Assembly (NCBI RefSeq): GCF_022761125.1
Contig: NZ_JAKWJR010000001.1
Span: 434,001 to 498,000 of the forward strand
Origin: Nocardioides sp. SR21
GTDB lineage: Bacteria; Actinomycetota; Actinomycetes; Propionibacteriales; Nocardioidaceae
Length of the DNA: 64,000 nucleotides
Direction: 5' to 3'
Position numbers and translations under genes: made by a program. Positions 24,148-32,302 of this stretch are shown here, in pieces. The notes beneath the pieces were generated by a model that was given only the letters and a program-made list of their open reading frames with translations, was not told the origin of the DNA and made no database searches. Each line of letters starts with the position of its first letter. Position 1 is the first letter of the stretch.

Positions 24148-25568
24148 CCGGCCAGGGGCAGCCGCATCCGGAAGGTCGAGCCCTCACCGAGGGCGCTGTC
24201 GACGGTGATCGTGCCGCCGTGCGCGTCGACGATGGTGCCGGCGATGTCCAGGCCCAGCCCCGTGCCGGGGATGTGCTGGACGGTCGCGCACGAGCTGCGG
24301 AAGAACCGGTCGAACACGTGGGGGAGGTCCGCCGCGGCGATCCCCATGCCGGTGTCGCTGACCTCCAGGTGCAGCTCCCGGTCGCAGTTGCTGAGCGCGA
24401 TCCGTACGGCGTCGCCGCACGAGCTGTACTTCACGGCGTTGGAGAGCAGGTTGTCGATCACCTGGCGGATCCGCTTCTCGTCGACCAGCGCGAGCACCCG
24501 CTCGGGCAGCTCCGAGCTGAGGTCGACGCCGGCGCGGCCGGCGTGCGGGCGTGCCGCCTCGGCGGCCTCCCGGGCGACGCGGGCAACGTCGACCTGGGCG
24601 CGCTCCAGCGTCAGACCGGACTCGGTGAACTGCGCGATCTCGAGCAGGTCCGAGACCAGGGACTGCAGGCGCATCGCGTTGCGGCGTACGACCTGCAGCT
24701 GCGAGCGCGCGCTCGACGGGAGCTCGTCGTTGTCGACGAGGATCTCCAGGTAGCCGAGCACGGAGGTCAACGGCGTCCGGAGCTCGTGGGACATCGAGGT
24801 GACGAAGTCGTCCTTCACCTTCATGGCCCGCATCAGCTCGGTGATCTCGTGATACGCCAGCGCGGCGCCGAGCCGCTCGCCGGAGGGGCTGCGGACGGTG
24901 CGGGCGGAGGTGATGAAGGCGCGCCGGTTCTGCTCGTCGGTGCCGACCCAGGTGGTGAGGTCGTCGAACTCCTCGCCGTGCATGGCGAGGTACGTCGGCA
25001 GCTCCTCGCGCTTCAGGACGGTCCGGCCGTCCGCGGCGAAGATCTGCCCGGGCAGCCCGGCGCGGCCGTCGTGGCCGTCGGGGTGGGCGACGTCGAGCGC
25101 CTCGGCGTGCCGCCGGTTCATGCGCACGTACTTGCCGTCCGGGCCGATCAGCACCAGCCCCACGCGGACCGCCTCGAAGATCGCCTCGAGCTGCTCCTCG
25201 CGGACCTGTTGCTCGGTGATGTCGAGGATCTGCGTGACGAAGTGCTGCGGCGACCCGTCGGGCCTGTGCATCAGCGTGACCGAGAGGTCGGCCCACACGA
25301 TGTGCCCGTCGGCGTGGAAGTAGCGCTTGCGCACCCGGTAGGAGTCGATCTCGCCGGCCAGGGCGCGCCGGAAGTTCGTGGTGTCCTTGTGGAGGTCGTC
25401 GGGGTGGGTGATGTCCTGGAACCGGCCGCTGGTCAGCTCCACCGCGGACCGGCCGAGCATCTCCTCGAAGGTGCGGTTCACCGCCAGCAGGCGGCCGTCC
25501 AGGCCGACCTTGGCCATGCCGAGGGGTGACTGCTGCACCGGCAGCTGCCACAGGTCGGGTGCCTCCAC
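24144..25568 (-). CDS. soluble PAS-PAS histidine kinase
   Basis: 474 residues from GTG 25568, the only start that leaves the PAS domain intact without overlapping the glycosylase gene. PAS1 at about 10-120 ([20 protein letters not shown], ending DITEQ), PAS2 at about 126-240, HisKA with phospho-acceptor His261 ([19 protein letters not shown]), HATPase N-box [13 protein letters not shown]1 DTGMGIAA, F-box DRFF and G2 [10 protein letters not shown]. No membrane span, so it senses something inside the cell. No response regulator is adjacent, so an orphan kinase. Confidence 0.9.
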   Translation of the reverse strand: MEAPDLWQLPVQQSPLGMAKVGLDGRLLAVNRTFEEMLGRSAVELTSGRFQDITHPDDLHKDTTNFRRALAGEIDSYRVRKRYFHADGHIVWADLSVTLMHRPDGSPQHFVTQILDITEQQVREEQLEAIFEAVRVGLVLIGPDGKYVRMNRRHAEALDVAHPDGHDGRAGLPGQIFAADGRTVLKREELPTYLAMHGEEFDDLTTWVGTDEQNRRAFITSARTVRSPSGERLGAALAYHEITELMRAMKVKDDFVTSMSHELRTPLTSVLGYLEILVDNDELPSSARSQLQVVRRNAMRLQSLVSDLLEIAQFTESGLTLERAQVDVARVAREAAEAARPHAGRAGVDLSSELPERVLALVDEKRIRQVIDNLLSNAVKYSSCGDAVRIALSNCDRELHLEVSDTGMGIAAADLPHVFDRFFRSSCATVQHIPGTGLGLDIAGTIVDAHGGTITVDSALGEGSTFRMRLPLAG

Positions 25569-25615
25569 CTCGAAGGAGTCGGCATCCGTGGGGCCGACCT
25601 GAAGGTTTCGGGCCC

Positions 25616-26182
25616 TCAGATCACGCCGGCTGCGCGCGCCGCCTCCCCGTAGGCGACCGCCAGCGACGCCACTGTCTCGTGCGCGTTGAGCCCGCTCGGG
25701 TTCGGCACGATCCAGAGCTCCGCGCCGGCGAGCGTCTCGTGCTGCTTCCCGAGCACCGCCTTCCTCCGGCCGAACGCGGTGCGGTACGCCGTGATCCCGG
25801 CGATCGCGACCACCTTCGGCGAGGTGCGGCGTACCGTCGCCTCGAGCTCGGCGCCCCCGGCGCGCAGCTCCTCGTCGGTGAGCTCGCTGGCGCGCGCGGT
25901 CGCGCGGCGCACGATGTTGGTGATCCCGATGCCGCGGGCGCGCAGCCGGTCGCGGTCGGCGTCGGTCATCCCCTCGGAGGGGCTGATCGGGTCGGTGATG
26001 ATCCCGGCCGCGAGCAGCGCGGGGTAGAAGCGGTTCACCGGGTGGGCGAAGTGGGTCTGCGTCGCGGCGGTCCAGAGGCCGGGGTTGATGCCGACGAACA
26101 GCAGCCTGAGGTCGGGTCCGAGGAGGTCGGGCACCTCCTTGTCGCGGTACGACTCCAGCTCGGCGCGGGTGAAGCGGGGCAC
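25616..26182 (-). CDS. G/U mismatch-specific DNA glycosylase (Mug-like)
   Basis: 188 residues from GTG 26182, which has CAGGCT six bases upstream; GTG 26224 would add 14 residues. The uracil-DNA-glycosylase superfamily motifs are LLFVGINPGLWTAA (31-35 GINPG) and VPNPSGLNAH (159-168), as in the Mug/TDG family, which excises uracil or thymine from mispairs with guanine. Asn at position 33 is the usual family residue. Lies 47 bp upstream of the PAS kinase start on the same strand; no functional link is evident. Confidence 0.9.
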   Translation of the reverse strand: MPRFTRAELESYRDKEVPDLLGPDLRLLFVGINPGLWTAATQTHFAHPVNRFYPALLAAGIITDPISPSEGMTDADRDRLRARGIGITNIVRRATARASELTDEELRAGGAELEATVRRTSPKVVAIAGITAYRTAFGRRKAVLGKQHETLAGAELWIVPNPSGLNAHETVASLAVAYGEAARAAGVI

Positions 26183-26236
26183 CCGCGCAGCCTGCCATGT
26201 TCGGAACCCGCACTCTCCGGGCACCGTCCCATCACC

Positions 26237-26632
26237 ATGCGACGAACACTCGGAACGCTCGCACTCCTGCTCGCGGTCACCGGTTGTGGAAGCGACACCG
26301 GCGCGGACTCGCCGCCCGTCGAGGCGGCCCCCGAGGTCATTCTCGTGTCCGCCACCGCCGGCGGCGGGGAGGGCGAGGCGGTGGCGACCGACGTCAGCGA
26401 CGACGCGGACCTGGCGGCGTACGTCGCGCAGTTCGACGACGCGTTCGCGACGGAGGTGTCGGAGGCGGCGCGGAGGCTCGACGGCGACGTCGTGCTGGCG
26501 CAGGTGGTGTCGGTCGGCTGCGACGTACCGCCGGCCGCGACCCTGCAGGACGGCGTGATCGTCGCGGAGAAGGTCGCCGACCCGAAGCAGGAGTGCTTTG
26601 CGCCGGTGACCACCGTCGCCCTAGCCGGCTGA
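26237..26632 (+). CDS. small lipoprotein
   Basis: 131 residues from ATG 26237. LAVTGC (Cys at about 18) is a lipobox. The mature chain is acidic, Ala/Val-rich, with two further Cys (SVGCDVPP, QECFAPV) likely to pair near the C-terminus. No family recognised. The 3' end overlaps the ECF sigma gene's 3' end by 12 bases. Confidence 0.75.
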   Translation: MRRTLGTLALLLAVTGCGSDTGADSPPVEAAPEVILVSATAGGGEGEAVATDVSDDADLAAYVAQFDDAFATEVSEAARRLDGDVVLAQVVSVGCDVPPAATLQDGVIVAEKVADPKQECFAPVTTVALAG

Positions 26633-27121
26633 GTCGGCGCCGACCTCGGCGAGCGCCTCGCGCAGGGCGTTCCGTGCCGCGGCGTAGCGGGTCCGCGCGG
26701 TCGACGCGTTGAGCCCGAGCAGCTCGGCCGCCTGGGCGACCGTCATCCCGTCCCAGTGGATCAGCATCACGAGCTCGCGGTGCGCGTCGTGCAAGCGGAG
26801 CACGGCGTCGCGGACCGTGTGCCGCTCGGTGTCGTCGGGTACGGCGTCCGCGGTGATCTCGGCCCGCAGCCGGTCGGCCAGTCGGTGCCGCCGCGTCGCC
26901 CCGCGCCGGTGGTTGGCGAGCACGTTCGCGGCGATCGTGAACAGCCACATGCGCTGCCGCTCCGCGTCGGCGGGGCACGCGCCGGCCCGGCGCCAGGCCT
27001 GGAGCATCGTCTCGCCGAGCAGGTCGGCCGCGTCGTCGTGGACCACGACGCGGCGGTCGAGGTAGCGCAGCAGGTCGTCGGCGGTCGCCTCCAGCGCCGC
27101 CTGCACGCGGTCGGCGCTCAC
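26621..27121 (-). CDS. ECF sigma-70 family sigma factor
   Basis: 166 residues from GTG 27121, GTGA overlap with the upstream gene. Region 2: LRYLDRRVVVHDDAADLLGE, TMLQAWRRAG, RMWLFTIAANVLANHRRGAT. Region 4: AVLRLHDAHRELVMLIHWDG, MTVAQAAELLGLNASTARTR. Here the membrane-protein partner comes first and the sigma factor second, the reverse of the 2.5-kb locus. Targets unknown. Confidence 0.9.
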   Translation of the reverse strand: MSADRVQAALEATADDLLRYLDRRVVVHDDAADLLGETMLQAWRRAGACPADAERQRMWLFTIAANVLANHRRGATRRHRLADRLRAEITADAVPDDTERHTVRDAVLRLHDAHRELVMLIHWDGMTVAQAAELLGLNASTARTRYAAARNALREALAEVGADSAG

Positions 27122-27645
27122 AGCACGTCCTCGCAGTCGGTGGCGAGCGCGACGGTGACGGCATGCGTCGAGAGCCCCTGCCGCGACAGCGCCTCGAGCA
27201 GCCGGTCGTTCAGCTCGACGAAGGTCTCGTCGGCGGTCAGCCCGTCGAGGGTGCTGTCGTCGAAGTCGCGCAGGAACTCCGCGGCCGCTGCGGTCGCGGC
27301 CGCCCGGTCCTTCGCGGACACCGGGTGCTCCGGGTCGCGCAACGCCCGCGGCGCGTAGGTCACCTCGCAGCCGACGCCGGACTCGTTGGTGACCTGCCGG
27401 GTCGTCGCGTCCGGGTCGTTCCACCAGCCGGCCAGGGAGCCCGCGGCCGCCGCCGCGCCGGCACCGCCGATCAGGGCGACCGACAGGGCCGCTGCCCCCA
27501 CGCCGGTCCGCCGCCGCCGCTGCTGCTTCCGTGCGGCGCTCCTGGTCTCCGCGATCAGCTGCGCCATCGCCGCGTCCGTGGCCGGCGTCGGCCGGTGCCG
27601 GGTCGGGTCGCTGGCAGCGAGTCGGTCGTCGAGGTCGGTGTCCAT
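27118..27645 (-). CDS. membrane-anchored partner of ECF sigma factor
   Basis: 175 residues from ATG 27645 with GGGAGA upstream. Cytosolic N-terminus (about 45 residues, ending in KQQRRRR), one membrane helix (TGVGAAALSVALIGGAGAAA) and an outside domain of about 105 residues with two Cys (GVGCEVTY, ATDCEDVL). It lacks the H-x3-C-x2-C zinc motif. The position and coupling to the sigma gene suggest an anti-sigma role, but the family is not recognised. Confidence 0.7.
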   Translation of the reverse strand: MDTDLDDRLAASDPTRHRPTPATDAAMAQLIAETRSAARKQQRRRRTGVGAAALSVALIGGAGAAAAAGSLAGWWNDPDATTRQVTNESGVGCEVTYAPRALRDPEHPVSAKDRAAATAAAAEFLRDFDDSTLDGLTADETFVELNDRLLEALSRQGLSTHAVTVALATDCEDVL

Positions 27646-27733
27646 GGCTGTCTCCCGTCAGTGTGGCTTCTCGACCACCACATGTCCGGGACGCGGCGTT
27701 CTGTCTGCCCCCAGGGGCCGACTCGTCGTCGGG

Positions 27734-28963
27734 CTAGCTCCTGGGCGGGGAGTAGGTGACCTCGATGGCGTTGGCGACCGAGCGCAGGAAGCCGTCGGAG
27801 GGCTGATTCAGCACCTTCGTCCGGGTGCCCCGCCTGCCGACCATCGTCGAGGAGCCGCCGCCATCGAGGTTGACCGCCTCGTCGGCGCCGAGATCGACCA
27901 TCAGGTTCGCCAGCTCGACCATGGTGTAGCCGCGGCTGCGGCTGCTGCGGCCGTCGACCACCAGCAGCAGCACCTCGCCGGTGTCGGAGTCGATGCCGAT
28001 CGCGGTGCGCGGATGCATCTCGCTGTCGTCGATGGCGCGGATGATCCCGTCGTTGACCAGGAACCGGTTGCCGCTGATCGCCATCTGCGGGTTGCCGGCG
28101 AGGGCGCGGCGTACCGACACCCGGGTGCCGACCGGAAGCTCGCGCCGCAGCAGGGCGGCGCTGTAGCCACGGCCGACGATCACCAGGCCGGCGATGTCCT
28201 TGTCCTCGCTGAGCTTGCGCCGGTTCATCACGACGCGGCCGTTCTCGACGGTGACCTGACGGACGTTCTCGCGCTGGCCCTGGGTCACGCCGTAGCCGGC
28301 GGTGCGGCCCCAGCGGTGGGTGTAGATCCCGATGCCGCCGGGCGTGACGAACGGCGAGTTGAGGTTCGTGATCGTCAGGTCGCGGTGGAACCGGATCTTC
28401 GCGGTCATCGGCAGGTCGCCGATGCCGGCGCGCCCGCGGCGGTCGATGTAGAAGGCGTTGTTCCAGCCGCCCTGGCGCGCGTGCAGCAGCCCGAGCTGAC
28501 GGTCCTTGCCCAGGCCGAGCGGCGCCCCGGTGTGCCCGATGTCGTAGAAGTCGCCGTTGACGCCGGCGATCGCGCGGTTCTTGGCGAGGATCGCGGGCAC
28601 CGGCGCGGTCCGGCGTACGGCGCCCATGCTCGCGTAGTCGATCTTCAGGCCGGGCGTGCGCGGGTCGATCGTGAGCAGGTTCGCGACGATCGGCCCGCGG
28701 GCGTCGGTCTGGGTCCAACGGCGGAACTGCACGCCGGGCGCGACCTGCCAGGACGCCATCAGGGTCTGCGTCGACCGGCCGCCGAACAGCGGCTCCGGCG
28801 GGGGAGGCGTGCCGGGCTCGTCGCCCGAGGTGTGCTCCGGGTGGAGGGAGCGATGGTCACGGTGGTGATCCGCGGGCGCGCCGACGGGACCGGCGAGGGC
28901 CGGCGCGGCGGCGAGGAGGCCGCACGCGGCGATGGCCGCGGTGACCGTCAGGCGGATATGCAC
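27734..28963 (-). CDS. secreted phosphodiester glycosidase-family protein (NAGPA domain)
   Basis: 409 residues from GTG 28963. Signal peptide (IRLTVTAAIAACGLLAAAPA, cleaved near LAG), a Pro-rich linker, then the NAGPA domain from about residue 75: AGVNGDFYDIGHTGAPLG, TAIGIDSDTGEVLLLVVDGR, SRGYTMVELANLMVDLGADE and VNLDGGGSSTMV (about 364-375). The family contains the enzyme that uncovers mannose-6-phosphate and bacterial exopolysaccharide-modifying proteins; a wall or polysaccharide target is likely. Strong leaderless-type promoter. Confidence 0.9.
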   Translation of the reverse strand: MHIRLTVTAAIAACGLLAAAPALAGPVGAPADHHRDHRSLHPEHTSGDEPGTPPPPEPLFGGRSTQTLMASWQVAPGVQFRRWTQTDARGPIVANLLTIDPRTPGLKIDYASMGAVRRTAPVPAILAKNRAIAGVNGDFYDIGHTGAPLGLGKDRQLGLLHARQGGWNNAFYIDRRGRAGIGDLPMTAKIRFHRDLTITNLNSPFVTPGGIGIYTHRWGRTAGYGVTQGQRENVRQVTVENGRVVMNRRKLSEDKDIAGLVIVGRGYSAALLRRELPVGTRVSVRRALAGNPQMAISGNRFLVNDGIIRAIDDSEMHPRTAIGIDSDTGEVLLLVVDGRSSRSRGYTMVELANLMVDLGADEAVNLDGGGSSTMVGRRGTRTKVLNQPSDGFLRSVANAIEVTYSPPRS

Positions 28964-28970
28964 CTGATCA

Positions 28971-28976
28971 AGGTTA
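28971..28976 (-). promoter_or_regulatory. leaderless-type -10 box of the NAGPA-domain gene
   Basis: Minus-strand TAACCT with seven bases to GTG 28963, and no Shine-Dalgarno sequence. Confidence 0.5.
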
Positions 28977-29015
28977 AGTGTCGAGATCGCCCGGTTGGGG
29001 AGGTCGGCCGCCGTG

Positions 29016-29738
29016 TCACCGGCAGGGGCCGCTGCCCAGGACGGCCAGGCCGTCGAGGTCGCCGGCGCCGAGGGTGCTCCGGCTGGTGGTCTCGGCGTAC
29101 ATCAGCTGACCCGGGTCGTCGACGTGGTCGAGCCCGACGACGTGCCCGAGCTCGTGCGTGAGGACCGCCTGCCGGAGCGTCTGGCCCATGTCGGAGAACG
29201 GATCCCGGTCGAGCACGACCACGCCCGTGACGTAGGTGAGCCGGTCCCGCTCGAGGTGCGCTGCCTCGGCGCCACCGACCCCGGCCACGTCGCCGGCGAG
29301 GTCTGGGACCTCCTCAGGGGTGGCCCAGCCGATCAGCACCGGAGCGGGAGTCGAGTCGAGCGGCCCGCTGCGATCGCTGAACCGGCGGTCGTCGGTGGTG
29401 CCGGCGTACGAGAACTCCAGACCGGTCGCGCGGCTGACGTCGGCGACGGCGGCGCTGACGACCTCGGTGTACCCCGCGGGTGCACCGTCGGGGTTGACGA
29501 CGTACCGGATCTCCCGGCACGGGTCCCACGTGACCGGCTCGCGGCCGTCGGGCTGGACGACGGCGAACTCGTAGCCCGCGCCACCGCTCGTGGTGATCGT
29601 GAACGTGAGGTCCTGCCCGATCCCGAGCATGCCGCGGAGCTGCTCGCCGGTCGTCGTGGGGTTGAACACCACGACGAGCGCCGTCAGCGCGGCAGTCAGG
29701 AGCAGCGACGAGCGTGTCCGCCCGTGCGCCGAGAGCAT
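29016..29738 (-). CDS. matrixin-like zinc metalloprotease, membrane-anchored or secreted
   Basis: 240 residues from ATG 29738 (in-frame TTG 29792 or GTG 29747 are less likely). One N-terminal hydrophobic segment (SLLLTAALTALVVVF) acts as signal or anchor. The metzincin site HELGHVVGLDH lies at about 195-205 with the Met-turn QLMYAE at about 211-216, as in matrixins. Upstream, CREIRYVVNPDG is the usual beta strand of the family. Cleaves proteins outside the cell; no propeptide cysteine switch is obvious. Confidence 0.87.
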   Translation of the reverse strand: MLSAHGRTRSSLLLTAALTALVVVFNPTTTGEQLRGMLGIGQDLTFTITTSGGAGYEFAVVQPDGREPVTWDPCREIRYVVNPDGAPAGYTEVVSAAVADVSRATGLEFSYAGTTDDRRFSDRSGPLDSTPAPVLIGWATPEEVPDLAGDVAGVGGAEAAHLERDRLTYVTGVVVLDRDPFSDMGQTLRQAVLTHELGHVVGLDHVDDPGQLMYAETTSRSTLGAGDLDGLAVLGSGPCR

Positions 29739-29802
29739 GCGGAACACCGCTCGATTGTCCGGCCTGCGGGCGATCCGCGCCGGATATCGCAAAAACCTTC
29801 AC

Positions 29803-29808
29803 TAGTGT
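29803..29808 (+). promoter_or_regulatory. leaderless-type -10 box of the DNA methyltransferase gene
   Basis: TAGTGT with six bases to GTG 29815; an A-tract (AAAAA) lies upstream at 29791-29795. Confidence 0.5.
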
Positions 29809-29814
29809 CGGCGC

Positions 29815-30969
29815 GTGGGTCAGCCGTGGAACACGTTCGTCGAGGGGGACAACCTCGACGTGCTGCCCCGGCTGGGCCAGCCCGTCGACCTGATCTACAT
29901 CGACCCGCCGTACAACACCGGCAACGACTTCGCCTACCGCGACGACCACGGCACCCATGCCGCCTGGGTCGCGATGATGCGGCCACGTCTGGAGGCGGCC
30001 CGCGGCGTGCTCGCGGAGACGGGCGCGATCTTCGTGAGCATCGACGACAACGAGGCGGCGTACCTCCGGCTGCTGATGGACGACGTGTTCGGTGAGGGGA
30101 ACTTCCTCGCCCAGGTGGTCGTGAACCTCAACCCCAAGGGGCGCCAGCTCGGCGGCGGGTTCGCGACCAGCCACGAGTACCTGCTCGTGTACGCCCGCGA
30201 CGCGCGCAGCACCGTCCTCGACGCGACGACGACCGACACCGTCGACGAGCGGGACTTCCCGCTGACCGCGCCGGACGGCCGCCGGTTCCGGCACCTGCCG
30301 CTGCGCAACACCAACAAGAAGTTCAACCCGGTCACCGCGCGGACGCTGCACTTCACGATCTGGGGCGACCCCGACAGCGGGCTGGTGCGGACGGCGCCGT
30401 TCGAGGGGGCGGTGGAGATCGGGCCGGTGTTCGGCGACGGTACGCCGGCGGTGTGGCGGTGGAGCCGGCCGCGCATCGACGAGCGGCCCGACGACCTGGT
30501 CTGCCGGCGGGTGAAGGGCCGCGAGGGCGAGCGGATCGACGTGTTCCAGCGCGACTGGCTGCACCCCGGCCGGCGCAAGAAGCTCCGCACTGTCTGGCTG
30601 TCCGAGGAGGTGGGGTCCACAGACACCGCGGTCGCCGAGCTCAAGGCGATCGTCGGCCACGTCTTCGAGTCGCCCAAGCCGACCGGCCTGATCCGGCGGA
30701 TCCTCGGCACCATGCCCGACGACGTCGTCGTGCTCGACTTCTTCGCCGGCAGCGGGACGACCGGCCACGCGGTCGCGCTCCAGAACGCCGAGGACGGCGG
30801 CACCCGGCACTGCATCAGCATCAACTCCGCCGAGCCGACCCGCGACGGGTCCAACGCCCGCAACGCCGGGCTGCTCACCGTCGCCGACATCACCCGGGCC
30901 CGGTTGCGAGCCGTCGCCGAGACGGTGGGTGGCGGGTTCGACGACCGAGGCGGCACGATCGAGCCATGA
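29815..30969 (+). CDS. orphan beta-class DNA adenine/cytosine-N4 methyltransferase
   Basis: 384 residues. Motif IV DPPYNTGNDF is at 30-39 and the SAM motif DFFAGSGTTGHA at about 308-319, so the target-recognition part lies between them: the beta-class order of type III Mod and CcrM-like enzymes. Transfers methyl from SAM to N6-adenine or N4-cytosine in DNA. The middle region is about 270 residues and carries basic patches (PGRRKKLR). No restriction nuclease or Res helicase is next to it, so it is probably a solitary epigenetic or protective methylase. Stop overlaps the SDR start. Confidence 0.88.
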   Translation: MGQPWNTFVEGDNLDVLPRLGQPVDLIYIDPPYNTGNDFAYRDDHGTHAAWVAMMRPRLEAARGVLAETGAIFVSIDDNEAAYLRLLMDDVFGEGNFLAQVVVNLNPKGRQLGGGFATSHEYLLVYARDARSTVLDATTTDTVDERDFPLTAPDGRRFRHLPLRNTNKKFNPVTARTLHFTIWGDPDSGLVRTAPFEGAVEIGPVFGDGTPAVWRWSRPRIDERPDDLVCRRVKGREGERIDVFQRDWLHPGRRKKLRTVWLSEEVGSTDTAVAELKAIVGHVFESPKPTGLIRRILGTMPDDVVVLDFFAGSGTTGHAVALQNAEDGGTRHCISINSAEPTRDGSNARNAGLLTVADITRARLRAVAETVGGGFDDRGGTIEP

Positions 30970-31802
30970 GTCGTTCCGGCAAGGGCCGCGTCGCACTGGT
31001 CACCGGTGGTTCCAGCGGGATCGGGAAGGCGACCGCGTTCCGCCTCCGCAAGGCCGGCTTCGACGTGTACGCCGTCGCGCGCCGCGTCGACAAGATGGCC
31101 GGGCTCGAGAAGGACGGCATCCACACGTTCCACATGGACGTCACCGACGACGCGTCGATGACCGCCGGCGTCGAGCGGATCCTGGCCGAGACGGGCAGGA
31201 TCGACGTACTCGTGAACAACGCGGGGTACGGCTCGTACGGCGCTGTCGAGGACGTGCCGATCGACGAGGCCCGACGGCAGTTCGAGGTCAACGTGTTCGG
31301 GCTCGCCCGGCTCACGCAGCTGGTCACGCCGTCGATGCGCGATCGGCACCGCGGCCGGATCATCAACATCTCCTCGGTGGGCGCGGTGATCTACGAGCCG
31401 TTCGGCGCGTGGTACCACGCCACGAAGTTCGCGGTGGAGGGCTTCAGCGACAGCCTGCGCGTCGAGCTGCGGCCGTACGGCATCGACGTGGTGATCGTGC
31501 GGCCGGCCGGCATCGTCACGGAGTGGAACCAGATCTCCCGCGACGGGCTCGTCGAGACCAGCCGCGGCGGCGTCTACGAGGAGCGCGCCGCCGCCGCAGC
31601 GCGGACCCTCAAGCGCGTCGACAACCGGCTGCTCTCCAGCGGGCCGAGGGCGGTCGCGAAGAAGGTGGCCAAGGCCGCGACCGCCGGCCACCCTCGCACG
31701 CGGTACCCCGCCGGGCGCGGTGCCCGGATCATCCCCCTGGCCCGGCAGGTGCTGCCGGACCGGATGTTCGACCTCGTCCTCGAGCGCGTCTACCTGAGGT
31801 GA
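30966..31802 (+). CDS. short-chain dehydrogenase/reductase
   Basis: 278 residues, ATGA overlap with the methyltransferase gene. NAD(P)-binding TGGSSGIG (13-20), NNAG (84-87), catalytic Ser137 and Tyr150-x3-Lys154 (WYHATKF). The C-terminal extension (HPRTRYPAGRGARIIPLARQ, VLPDRMFDLVLER) is typical of classical SDRs acting on lipid-like alcohols/ketones. Substrate unknown. Four bases before the VOC gene, same operon. Confidence 0.92.
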   Translation: MSRSGKGRVALVTGGSSGIGKATAFRLRKAGFDVYAVARRVDKMAGLEKDGIHTFHMDVTDDASMTAGVERILAETGRIDVLVNNAGYGSYGAVEDVPIDEARRQFEVNVFGLARLTQLVTPSMRDRHRGRIINISSVGAVIYEPFGAWYHATKFAVEGFSDSLRVELRPYGIDVVIVRPAGIVTEWNQISRDGLVETSRGGVYEERAAAAARTLKRVDNRLLSSGPRAVAKKVAKAATAGHPRTRYPAGRGARIIPLARQVLPDRMFDLVLERVYLR

Positions 31803-31806
31803 CCCG

Positions 31807-32250
31807 ATGCCCGTGACCTACCAGCTCGTCATCGACTGCGCGTCGGCCGACGTGCTCGCCCGCTTCTGGGCCGAGGCGCTGCACTACGTGCTCGAGCCGC
31901 CGCCCGACGGCTACGACTCGTGGGACGACTTCTACCGCTCGATCGGGGTGCCCGAGGACGAGCTCGGGCTCGGGGCCGACTCGATCTCGGACCCGAACGG
32001 CGAGGGCCCGCGGATCTGGTTCCAGGTCGTGCCCGACGCGAAGACGGTGAAGAACCGCCTGCACATCGACATCCACGCGAGCGGTGGCCGCAGCGAGTCG
32101 CTGGACGTCCGGCGCGAGCGGGTCGAGGCCGAGGCCGCGCGGCTCGTCGCGCTCGGCGCGACGCGGCTGCACGCGAACGCCGAGGAGGGGCTCGACCACT
32201 ACGCGGTGGCGATGCTCGATCCCGAGGGCAACGAGTTCGACATCAACTAG
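31807..32250 (+). CDS. VOC-superfamily (glyoxalase-like) protein
   Basis: 147 residues. Pattern of the glyoxalase_6-type VOC fold: LVIDCASADVLARFWAEALH, FQVVPDAKTVKNRLHIDIHA and MLDPEGNEFDIN with the terminal Glu as usual metal ligand and the His of HIDIHA. Enzyme activity cannot be named. Last gene before a strong hairpin. Confidence 0.88.
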   Translation: MPVTYQLVIDCASADVLARFWAEALHYVLEPPPDGYDSWDDFYRSIGVPEDELGLGADSISDPNGEGPRIWFQVVPDAKTVKNRLHIDIHASGGRSESLDVRRERVEAEAARLVALGATRLHANAEEGLDHYAVAMLDPEGNEFDIN

Positions 32251-32251
32251 T

Positions 32252-32282
32252 GGCCCTGTGTGCGCGAGGCGCACACAGGGCC
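32252..32282. terminator. hairpin terminator
   Basis: Perfect 13-bp stem (GGCCCTGTGTGCG and complement) with a 5-nt loop, two bases after the VOC stop and between convergent genes. Confidence 0.8.
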
Positions 32283-32302
32283 TTGGATGCGGGCACCAGC
32301 CC

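Noticed and set aside
22344..25529. Open frame of about 1060 codons on the plus strand across glgA, glgC and the kinase
   Set aside because: It crosses three well-supported genes in other frames and has low-complexity Arg/Gly/Ala composition.
25569..26213. Upstream extension of the PAS kinase frame through the glycosylase gene
   Set aside because: The extension is antisense-quality Arg/Pro-rich sequence in a shifted frame over a clear Mug-type gene; GTG 25568 leaves a complete PAS domain.
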